From the NCBI GenBank assembly GCA_028275645.1, contig JAPWUH010000022.1:1-12699 (forward strand): a stretch of DNA of 12,699 nucleotides, written 5' to 3'. Source of the stretch: Caldivirga sp. Its GTDB lineage: Archaea; Thermoproteota; Thermoprotei; Thermoproteales; Thermocladiaceae. The position numbers and the translations under genes were made by a program. Positions 6,177-12,699 of this stretch are shown here, one piece after another (within the stretch, counting starts at the first letter, position 1; each line of letters starts with the position of its first letter). The notes below the pieces were generated by a model. It made no database searches, was not told where the DNA came from, and worked only from the letters and a program-made list of their open reading frames with translations.

Positions 6177-8597
6177 TTAACCCTTAAGCATAAGTACGTA
6201 GATGCCCTCACCTATGTTAACAGCCTCACTGGGTGGTTTAATGAAGCTGAAGCTGACCTTATGCATACTCTCAAGTTCCCTTTTTAATGGTTCAAGTTCA
6301 GGTTGCGCGTAGACCACTGCGTTAAGTCTCTCGGCTAGGCTTAGCCTCATCTTGTTCTTGAAGCTCCATATTGAGCTGTTGAGGTTCACGAACAGCTTAA
6401 GCACCTTACCCATTGACTCGTCATAACCCTCAGGATCCTCGATGAGCTCATTGTGTATGCTTCCACCATGTATGCTCCTCCATATTGCATCAGTTATGAA
6501 GGGCATGATTGGGGCCAGCATCTTCAGTGAGTAGTCGAGGACCCTATGCAGCGTGAACCAGGCACCCCTCTGCTCAGTCTCTGTGAATGCCCCATCGCGG
6601 TTGTAGGCCCTAGACTTGACAGCCTCTATGTAGTGGTCGGCGAAGACGTGCCAGAGGAATTCGTAAATGGCCATTGTCGGTTCGTAGGTGTCGAAGCTGC
6701 TTAAGCCATCAATGTAAACCCTGGCAACCCTATTAAGCTCATTGAGGATTAACTTATCTAGGTAGGTCAGCTCATACCCATCGTTAACCTCGGGGAATTG
6801 CGATATGAACCTGGCTATGTTCCACAGCTTGGTAGTGAAGTCCTTCCCTGTCTTGACAACGTGTTCACTGTACCTGAAGTCGTAGCCAAGCCTACCGGCC
6901 ACGGCAGCCCAGAACCTGACCGCATCCGCACCGTACTTCTCGGCTGGGGCTAGTGAATCTATTACGTTACCCTTGGACTTATGCATCGCCTCACCCTTCT
7001 CATCAAGCCCCATGCCATTGATCCTGACGTATCTGAACGGCGGCTTACCGAATAGGTGCATTGCCCTGAGGACTGAGTAGTATAGCCAGGTCCTTATTAT
7101 CTCATAGCCCTGGGGCCTAACTATGCCATCTGGGTAGGCGGCGTTGAACAGTGACTTATCCCTAGTGTACCCTGAGGCGTACATCCACGATATTGATGAA
7201 TCAAACCATGTGTCAAGTATCCTATCCTCACCCACCAGCCTACCATCTCTGCACTTCTCCTTAACTTCATCTGGTGGTTCATCAACCCACGGCCTATAGT
7301 ACCTGCCCGGGTTCGGTAATATGGGTCTTGCATTGCCTTTATCATCAACGCAGTACCAGATGGGTATCTCAGTGCCGTAATACCTCCTCCTGCTTATCGG
7401 CCAGTCAAACTTAAGCGAATTAACCCAGTCTATGAGCACCTTCTTGTACTCAGGGGGCATGAACTTCATGCCCTCGATAACCTTGAGTAGTTCACTCTTG
7501 AACTCAAGTTGCTTGACAAAGTACTCCCTGGTTACTATTATCTCAATGGGGGTCTTACACCTCCAGCATACGGGTACCGTATGCCTAAGGTGCTCCCTCT
7601 TAACCAGTAGGCCAGCCGTCTCAAGGTCCTTAACAATCCTCTCCCTAGCCTCCCTGATACTTAACCCATCGTACCTGCCTGTGCCCTTTAACTTACCATC
7701 CTGGGTGACCACTATTTTAACGGGGAGTCTCAACTCGTTTACTATGGCTAAGTCCCTTGTGTCGCCGAAGGTGCTTATCATCTCAACGCCTGTGCCGAAC
7801 TCCTTCTTAACCGACTGGTGTGGTATTATTGGGACCTCCTGGTTGAATAGTGGGACGACTGCGTGCATACCCCTTAACCTACTGTACCTCTCGTCCTCTG
7901 GGTTGTAGGCCACGGCCACGGTTGCGGCCAGTAGCTCGGGTCTCGTGGTGGCTATTATCAGGTCTTCACCTGTCTCCTTAACCTTAAACTTAATGTAGTT
8001 TAGGTATGTGTCTTCCTCCCTATACTCAACCTCAGGCTCGGCTAGGGCTGTCATGCACCTTGGGCACCATATGGTTGGTCTCTCGGCCTCGTATATTAAG
8101 CCCTTATTCCACATCTCTATGAAGGTCGCCTGGGTCATCGTCCTATACTCGACGCTATCGGTACCGTTCGGTATGTACTCTGCTGATATGCCCCACCTCC
8201 TAAGCACCTTAACCCACTCCCTCTCGTACTCGTCCAGTTGAGCCTTGCATAGCCTTAGGAACTCCTCCCTGGGCACGTCCTGCATCCTCCTGCCAAGTCT
8301 CTTCTCAACCTCCACCTCAACGGGTAGGCCATTTCTGTCGGCGTACCAGGGAAAGACGACGGTGTAGCCCCTCATCCTGTAGAACCTGGCTATCATGTCC
8401 ATTTGGGCGTAGGTGGCGAATTGACCTATGTGGGGTCTGCCGCTCATGTAAGGTGGTGGGGTGTCTATTACAAGGACTTTGCCTTCACGAATCCCCCGCC
8501 CCTTACCTGATTCAGAACCCCTCTCTTTATCCCAGATTTCAAGTAACTCAAGCTCCCTCTTTAAATCCCACGACTTCTCCTTAAGCTTAGGCTCCAT
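6177..8597 (-). CDS. valS: Valyl-tRNA synthetase
   Basis: An 806-residue class Ia synthetase that charges tRNA-Val with valine in the cytoplasm. Motifs: TPPPYMSGRPHIGQ (46-59, the HIGH region, here HIGQ), YADRNGLPVEV (85-95), two zinc-type pairs CPRC (178-181) and CWRC (344-347), the editing (CP1) domain at about 195-340 with IATTRPELL (215-223) and FGTG (267-270), DTWFDSS (462-468), and AMHKSKGNVID (537-547) at the KMSKS position. The following GYDFRYSEHVVKTGKDFTTKLWNIARFI marks ValRS rather than IleRS or LeuRS, then the anticodon-binding domain to the end. No C-terminal coiled coil of the bacterial kind is seen. I chose ATG 8597 over TTG 8615: the TATA box at 8634-8644 predicts transcription starting near 8610, and archaeal ValRS proteins commonly begin like MEPKLKEK. 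It lies 105 bases after hel308. Confidence 0.9.
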   Translation of the reverse strand: MEPKLKEKSWDLKRELELLEIWDKERGSESGKGRGIREGKVLVIDTPPPYMSGRPHIGQFATYAQMDMIARFYRMRGYTVVFPWYADRNGLPVEVEVEKRLGRRMQDVPREEFLRLCKAQLDEYEREWVKVLRRWGISAEYIPNGTDSVEYRTMTQATFIEMWNKGLIYEAERPTIWCPRCMTALAEPEVEYREEDTYLNYIKFKVKETGEDLIIATTRPELLAATVAVAYNPEDERYSRLRGMHAVVPLFNQEVPIIPHQSVKKEFGTGVEMISTFGDTRDLAIVNELRLPVKIVVTQDGKLKGTGRYDGLSIREARERIVKDLETAGLLVKREHLRHTVPVCWRCKTPIEIIVTREYFVKQLEFKSELLKVIEGMKFMPPEYKKVLIDWVNSLKFDWPISRRRYYGTEIPIWYCVDDKGNARPILPNPGRYYRPWVDEPPDEVKEKCRDGRLVGEDRILDTWFDSSISWMYASGYTRDKSLFNAAYPDGIVRPQGYEIIRTWLYYSVLRAMHLFGKPPFRYVRINGMGLDEKGEAMHKSKGNVIDSLAPAEKYGADAVRFWAAVAGRLGYDFRYSEHVVKTGKDFTTKLWNIARFISQFPEVNDGYELTYLDKLILNELNRVARVYIDGLSSFDTYEPTMAIYEFLWHVFADHYIEAVKSRAYNRDGAFTETEQRGAWFTLHRVLDYSLKMLAPIMPFITDAIWRSIHGGSIHNELIEDPEGYDESMGKVLKLFVNLNSSIWSFKNKMRLSLAERLNAVVYAQPELEPLKRELESMHKVSFSFIKPPSEAVNIGEGIYVLMLKG

Positions 8598-8633
8598 ACC
8601 AATAATAATCCCCAATTACCGGCTTGGGTTCGA

Positions 8634-8644
8634 TTTTAAGCTTT
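8634..8644 (-). promoter_or_regulatory. TATA box for valS
   Basis: Minus strand AAAGCTTAAAA, with TTAAAA centred about 26 nt before a predicted start near 8610. The AGCTTAAAA core recurs before hel308 and rpl3 at nearly the same distance (44-47 bases) from the start codon. This shows valS need not depend on transcription from hel308. Confidence 0.55.
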
Positions 8645-8702
8645 ACGTTGACAAGCAGCAAGGGCTTAATAAACATCATTCAATTATACCCAACTGGCCG
8701 TG

Positions 8703-10985
8703 TTAAAGTATGTGGTCGAGTAAACCACCCCTAGCGCCCTTACCCTGCCCACTAATGGCTGCTTCAGCGAACTTAACCACCCTACCCTCCTTAACCAATT
8801 GCCTAGCCTGTTCTAATATGGAGCTGGCTAACTTATCACCAATACCGTGCACCCTAGTTAACTCGCTTAAATTGGCCTTGGCCAAGTCCTCGATGGTCCT
8901 GTAACCTGCGTTGAATAGTGCCCTCGCCCTAACCCTACCAACCCCCTCAAGGTTAACCACGAGTTCAAGCAACTCACCCCTAACCCCATACTTAACCCTG
9001 TACTTAAGCGCCCTAAGCCCATTAACAATTTCACCACTCAGTTTAAGCGTCCTGGCCAATTCCTGGAGCGCACCCACTAGCCACTCCGCCTGGTCTGAGA
9101 GTACTCTTAAATCACCAGGCTGAACATCGTAGAGCTTCATTATCTTATCTTCACTGCTTTCGTTGATCCAATCCAGGAGAGCCATGGCAGTCTTGAATTC
9201 CGATAAGAAGTCCTCGTAGTCCTCAGGGTAGTTGAGTAACTCATCCCCCTCACAGGGTTTTAGGGGTATTGAGTCCCACATTGACACTGCCCGCTGGGCC
9301 AAGTCATCTAACTCACTCCTCTTGACCTTAACCTTAGGTACCTTGGGCGACTTAACTATGAGCATGAGTGAGTACACATCCAGGTCTACGCCAGTTCCCA
9401 GTTTGCCTAGGCCAAGTATGAAGATGTGTGCTGTGTCTGGGTCTAGGTAAACCCTATTAACCACCGAGCCGATCTCAGTGGCCTCGAACCTATCCCCACT
9501 CTTAACGATGAAGCCGTAGTCCACCAGTTCATCAACAACCCTACTAATCATCCTCCTAGTTGAGTTAACCTGAATACTGCTGAACATACCCTGTGAACCG
9601 GCGAATGTACCTGAGACGAACCTGACCAGGTCATCCAGTGTTTCAGCGTATTGACTGGCTATGGCTGAGAGTATGTGGAACTTCAGCGATGCGGTGTTCA
9701 TGAAGTTTGACCTAACGTACTCAGGCGGCGACTTAATGTACTTGTTGATTATGTAATCAACCTCATCCTTACTTGAGGCAACCACTATGGCCTCACCGTA
9801 TGGGTCTAACCCGGGCCTACCTGCCCTACCAGCCATCTGCTTATACTCCATGACCGGTATCTCAATGAAGCCGAAGCCCGGTTCGTAACGCCTATACTCG
9901 TTTATAATAACCCTACGTGCAGGTAGGTTAACACCCGCCGCCAGGGTCGTTGTTGAGGCGAGGGCCTTCAACACCCCCTTTCTGAAGCCATCCTCAATTA
10001 TCCTCCTAACCTCGAGTTCAAGGCCGGCGTGGTGGAAGGAGACGCCGCACTTTATCAGGTTGGTTAATTCATCAGCCAGTATCCTTGATGACGAGGCCTC
10101 CCTAACATCCTCGGCCAGTTTACCAGCCTCCTCAGGGTCAATGTACCTGACGGGTGATGAGCATATGTACTCGGCTAGCCTCCTGGCAATCCTCACAGCC
10201 CCCTGCCTTGAGGATGAGAAGACAAGCACCTGCCCACCCTCGTTGAGTGTGTCCATGGTTAGGTTGATTAATGGGTCACCCTGACCACCAACACGCCTCT
10301 CACCATCATTAACGAAGGTCACGACACCCCTATAGTAAACACCCTCCCTCAGGTTTACAGGCCTCCAGTCTGACTTAACGAGCCTTGCGTTGAGCCACTT
10401 GGCCAGTTCCTCGGGATTGCCTATCGTTGCGCTTAGGCCTATTAACTGGGGTCTTAGGTTAAGCATCCTCAACTTGGCCACTATGGACTCTATTATCGGC
10501 CCCCTCTCCTCATCATTCACGTAATGTATCTCATCTATTATCAACTGGCCAACGTCCCATATCCAACTGGGCTTAAGCCTAAGTAGGCTATCCAACTTCT
10601 CATAGGTGGTTATCACCACGTCATAGGAGTCAAGCCACCTATCCTCACTATTGTAATCACCAGTGGAGGCGGCAACTCTAATGCCCAATTCACCGTAGGC
10701 CTTAAAGTCGTTGAGCTTCTCAAAGGCCAACGCCTTAAGCGGTACGGTTATGATAGTCTTCTTATCGTTGGTCAGTACGTTGTTGACCGCAGCCACCTCG
10801 GCCAGTAGGGTCTTCCCGGACGCGGTGGCCGACACCATTAGCAGGTTCTCGCCGTTAAGTAAACCAGCTCTAACAGCCTCCTCCTGGGGTGGGTAGAGGG
10901 TCCTAATGCCCCTCTTGCTCACCAGGAATTCCTTAAGCACCCCTGGTATTGGCAAATCCTCAACATTCACTGGGAGGGTTAGCAC
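8703..10985 (-). CDS. hel308: Hel308 family ATP-dependent DNA helicase (Ski2-like)
   Basis: A 760-residue superfamily 2 helicase that unwinds DNA 3' to 5' and acts at stalled replication forks and in recombination (family knowledge). Motifs: Q-motif YPPQEEA (31-37), Walker A SATASGKT (52-59), TTYEK (126-130), DEIH (151-154), SATIG (185-189), VFSSSR (255-260), a second RecA domain with ASTTTLAAGVNLPARRVI (343-360), and motif VI QMAGRAGRPG (383-392). Residues about 420-520 fit the winged-helix domain and 530-660 the helical ratchet domain. The C-terminus has two helix-hairpin-helix-like turns, LEGVGRVRARAL (679-690) and VHGIGDKLASSIL (712-724), then a basic tail. The start is GTG at 10985; GTG at residue 6 is an alternative. 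No clear ribosome binding site precedes it. Its length is close to the family's 700-760. Confidence 0.93.
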   Translation of the reverse strand: MLTLPVNVEDLPIPGVLKEFLVSKRGIRTLYPPQEEAVRAGLLNGENLLMVSATASGKTLLAEVAAVNNVLTNDKKTIITVPLKALAFEKLNDFKAYGELGIRVAASTGDYNSEDRWLDSYDVVITTYEKLDSLLRLKPSWIWDVGQLIIDEIHYVNDEERGPIIESIVAKLRMLNLRPQLIGLSATIGNPEELAKWLNARLVKSDWRPVNLREGVYYRGVVTFVNDGERRVGGQGDPLINLTMDTLNEGGQVLVFSSSRQGAVRIARRLAEYICSSPVRYIDPEEAGKLAEDVREASSSRILADELTNLIKCGVSFHHAGLELEVRRIIEDGFRKGVLKALASTTTLAAGVNLPARRVIINEYRRYEPGFGFIEIPVMEYKQMAGRAGRPGLDPYGEAIVVASSKDEVDYIINKYIKSPPEYVRSNFMNTASLKFHILSAIASQYAETLDDLVRFVSGTFAGSQGMFSSIQVNSTRRMISRVVDELVDYGFIVKSGDRFEATEIGSVVNRVYLDPDTAHIFILGLGKLGTGVDLDVYSLMLIVKSPKVPKVKVKRSELDDLAQRAVSMWDSIPLKPCEGDELLNYPEDYEDFLSEFKTAMALLDWINESSEDKIMKLYDVQPGDLRVLSDQAEWLVGALQELARTLKLSGEIVNGLRALKYRVKYGVRGELLELVVNLEGVGRVRARALFNAGYRTIEDLAKANLSELTRVHGIGDKLASSILEQARQLVKEGRVVKFAEAAISGQGKGARGGLLDHIL

Positions 10986-11009
10986 CCGTTGATTAATATG
11001 CCTTATTAC

Positions 11010-11031
11010 TTAGCTTAAACTTTTAAGCTAA
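11010..11031. promoter_or_regulatory. 22-bp perfect palindrome over the hel308 TATA box
   Basis: TTAGCTTAAA (11010-11019), centre CT, TTTAAGCTAA (11022-11031): ten paired positions per arm with a two-base centre. The minus-strand AGCTTAAAAG within it is at the right distance (44 bases to GTG 10985) to be the hel308 TATA box. A dyad this exact on top of a TATA box is a good candidate operator, though AT-rich TATA sequences favour chance symmetry. Confidence 0.55.
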
Positions 11032-11206
11032 ACAGCACGCCAATGAAACGCACATGCCTAATGCACCCCTCCCCATTAACAGCGCCTCTTCAGCATACCT
11101 TAAACCCCACCTAACGGGCCCTTTTCACATAACCAGTGGCCAATGCGTTTTCCGTAATTGCCGTAATGGTGAGGGATGGGTGCCGTGGCTAATCCTCATC
11201 ATCTAT

Positions 11207-11220
11207 AAAGCTTAAAAAGG
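11207..11220 (+). promoter_or_regulatory. BRE/TATA promoter of the L3 ribosomal operon
   Basis: AAAGCTTAAAAAGG. The predicted transcription start is near 11241, leaving a leader of about 15 nt that contains AGGTG (11244-11248) as ribosome binding site before GTG 11256. The rest of 10986-11255 shows nothing else I can support. Confidence 0.6.
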
Positions 11221-11255
11221 CCACGTTCATTAGCCCACCGCTAAGGTGTGTTATA

Positions 11256-12299
11256 GTGGGGTTGAAGATTCATAGACCTAGGAGGGGATCCATGGCTTAT
11301 TACCCTAGGAAGAGGGCTAGGGACATGGTGCCTAGGATACGTAACTGGCCTGACGTAGACCTAGGTAAGCCAACGCTACTGGGCTTCGTGGGTTATAAGG
11401 TTGGGATGCTTCACGTCACAGTTGTTGATGATAGGAAGACAAGTCCATTCTTCGGTAAGGAGCTTGTGAAGGCCGCCACCGTCATAGAGACACCCCCACT
11501 TTACGTGGTTGGCGTGAGGGCATACGGTGTTGACCCCATTAAGGCCGAGTTTAGGAGTATTGGTGAAGCCTGGTTCAACGTACCTGACGAGGTTAAGAAG
11601 TACCTCAGGAGGAGGATACCGACCCTGCCTGAGAAGTTTGACGTGGATAAGGCTATTGAGGAGTTGAACAGCATGGTTGATTTAATAAAGTACGTTAGGG
11701 TGATAGCCATGACGCAACCCTACAAGGCTGGCATAGGTAAGAAGACGCCTGAGGTCCTGGAGATACCGGTAGGCGGGGTGCCGGCCATTGATGAGGTTCT
11801 TAAGTACGCCCTAGGGTTGTTGGGTAAGGAGGTTAAGCCGACGGATGTGTTTAAGCCAGGTCAACTGGTGGATGTGATAGGGGTGACTAAGGGTAAGGGC
11901 ACCCAGGGTGTCATCAAGAGGTTCGGCGTTAAGGAGTTGCCTAGGTGGCATAAGCATAGGAAGGGCTCGAGGAGGACTGGTACAATAGGCCCCAAGCCGG
12001 CCGTCATGTTCACCCAACCCAGGATGGGGCAGTTGGGCTTCCAAAGGCGTACCGAGTACAATAAGAGGATTCTTAAGATAGGTGACAACGGGGCCGAGGT
12101 GACGCCTAAGGGTGGGTTCAAGCACTACGGCATCATCAAGAGTGGTTACATCCTTGTTGAAGGTTCAGTGCCTGGTGTGGTCAAGAGGCTCATAGCCCTA
12201 AGGTACCCAATCAGGCCACCGCTCAGCTACGATATTAGGCAGGTTCAGGCACCCAACATAACGTGGGTAAGCACGATGGGTATTAGCGGGGTGAGTTGA
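11256..12299 (+). CDS. rpl3: Large-subunit ribosomal protein L3 (uL3)
   Basis: A 347-residue archaeal-type L3, usual length about 340. L3 binds 23S rRNA near the 5' end of domain VI, is an early assembly protein, and reaches the peptidyl-transferase centre. The N-terminus HRPRRGSMAYYPRKRA is the archaeal/eukaryotic form, GFVGYKVGMLH (residues 44-54) is the conserved L3 fold segment, DVIGVTKGKGTQGVIKRFGV lies at about 206-225, and the basic W-finger loop follows with WHKHRKGSRRTGTIGP. The GTG start gives the expected family N-terminus and is preceded by AGGTG; a TTG two codons later would remove it. It heads an operon with L4, whose start codon is one base after the L3 stop, and it is divergent from hel308. 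Confidence 0.96.
   Translation: MGLKIHRPRRGSMAYYPRKRARDMVPRIRNWPDVDLGKPTLLGFVGYKVGMLHVTVVDDRKTSPFFGKELVKAATVIETPPLYVVGVRAYGVDPIKAEFRSIGEAWFNVPDEVKKYLRRRIPTLPEKFDVDKAIEELNSMVDLIKYVRVIAMTQPYKAGIGKKTPEVLEIPVGGVPAIDEVLKYALGLLGKEVKPTDVFKPGQLVDVIGVTKGKGTQGVIKRFGVKELPRWHKHRKGSRRTGTIGPKPAVMFTQPRMGQLGFQRRTEYNKRILKIGDNGAEVTPKGGFKHYGIIKSGYILVEGSVPGVVKRLIALRYPIRPPLSYDIRQVQAPNITWVSTMGISGVS
12290..12294 (+). promoter_or_regulatory. Ribosome binding site for rpl4, inside the end of rpl3
   Basis: GGTGA matches the archaeal anti-Shine-Dalgarno sequence and stands six bases before GTG 12301. It supports that GTG as the rpl4 start and translational coupling with rpl3. Confidence 0.6.
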
Positions 12300-12300
12300 G

Positions 12301-12699
12301 GTGAGCATAGACCTATCCCCACTGTTAAGGAACCTATACGAGGTCCCTGCTAAGGCTAAGCTACTCAACCTCAACGGAGAGGTCGTGGGGGAGGTTGAGC
12401 TACCGCCCCAATTCAAGACGCTGATAAGGCCGGATGTGATTAGGAGGGCGGTTTTAAGCGCATTAACGGCTAGACTGCAGCCCAAGGGCACGGACCCTGA
12501 GGCTGGCTTAAGGACATCGGCGGTTAGCTTTGGGACAGGGCTGGGTTTAGCCAGGGTACCTAGGATTAAGGGCAACCTGTGGCCGAGGGCTAGGATAGCC
12601 CCAAACGTCGTTAAGGGTAGGAGGGCCCACCCGCCTAAGGTTGAGAAGAGGCTTTGGGAGAGGGTGAATAGGAAGGAGAGGCTACTGGCCATTAGGTCT
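12301..12699 (+). CDS. rpl4: Large-subunit ribosomal protein L4 (uL4), N-terminal part
   Basis: The frame is open for 133 codons from GTG 12301 to the window edge, so about half the protein is missing (archaeal L4 is about 260-290 residues). L4 binds 23S rRNA domain I and lines the exit tunnel. Visible: an N-terminal strand with NLNGEVVGEVELPPQFKTL (about 20-38), IRPDVIRRAVLSALTARLQP (about 39-58), then the extended tunnel loop region with the family's basic, glycine-rich pattern, ending in RRAHPPKVEKRLWERVNRKER. One base separates it from the L3 stop, the usual archaeal L3-L4 order, so L23 and L2 are expected beyond the window. Confidence 0.95.
   Translation, partial: MSIDLSPLLRNLYEVPAKAKLLNLNGEVVGEVELPPQFKTLIRPDVIRRAVLSALTARLQPKGTDPEAGLRTSAVSFGTGLGLARVPRIKGNLWPRARIAPNVVKGRRAHPPKVEKRLWERVNRKERLLAIRS

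Noticed and set aside
8598..8615. TTG at 8615 as the valS start, adding six residues.
   Set aside because: The TATA box at 8634-8644 places transcription near 8610, after this TTG, and the ATG at 8597 gives the usual archaeal ValRS N-terminus.
8619..8641. tRNA T-loop-like GGGTTCGATTTT.
   Set aside because: No matching acceptor, D or anticodon arms, and the T-stem does not pair; the sequence is the valS promoter region.
11100..11205. Minus-strand C/D box sRNA from ATGATGA near 11196-11203.
   Set aside because: No CTGA box is found downstream within about 80 bases.
12198..12692. A 164-codon minus-strand frame opposite rpl3/rpl4.
   Set aside because: It is the reverse-strand shadow of the L4 reading frame, which has clear family sequence.

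Overview
The window looks like chromosomal DNA from a hyperthermophilic Thermoproteota archaeon, probably near Vulcanisaeta or Caldivirga. This rests on family-level resemblance of the proteins (two-subunit ADP-forming acyl-CoA synthetase, Hel308 helicase, archaeal ValRS, L3 followed by L4), AT-rich archaeal TATA boxes 25-47 nt before start codons, leaderless or very short leaders, GGTGA-type ribosome binding sites inside gene pairs, and heavy use of AGG and ATA codons. No database search was possible, so the genus is a guess.

Layout: (1) 1-600, minus: the first 200 residues of a ferritin-like/VIT1-CCC1 membrane protein, cut by the window edge. (2) 601-685: a compact divergent promoter region. 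(3) 686-2828, plus: the alpha and beta subunits of an ADP-forming acyl-CoA synthetase, one base apart. (4) 2975-5656, minus: a complete AcnA-type aconitase, convergent with the synthetase genes. (5) 5657-6176: 520 bases with no convincing gene but unusual structure: a 25-bp imperfect inverted repeat, a perfect 12-bp inverted repeat enclosing two hairpins, a G/T-only-like tract, and a reading frame resembling the tail of a TnpB protein. (6) 6177-8597 and 8703-10985, both minus: valyl-tRNA synthetase and the Hel308 repair helicase, each with its own promoter. (7) 10986-11255: divergent promoter region holding a 22-bp palindrome over the Hel308 TATA box. (8) 11256-12699, plus: ribosomal protein L3 and the start of L4, the head of the archaeal L3-L4-L23-L2 ribosomal operon.

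Function: nearly everything is housekeeping. The acyl-CoA synthetase would make ATP from acetyl-CoA or related thioesters, and aconitase serves the citric acid cycle; both belong to central carbon metabolism but are not co-transcribed. ValRS and L3/L4 serve translation. Hel308 serves replication-fork repair. The VIT fusion handles iron or manganese. The part that standard annotation would leave blank, and that most deserves attention, is 5740-6060.
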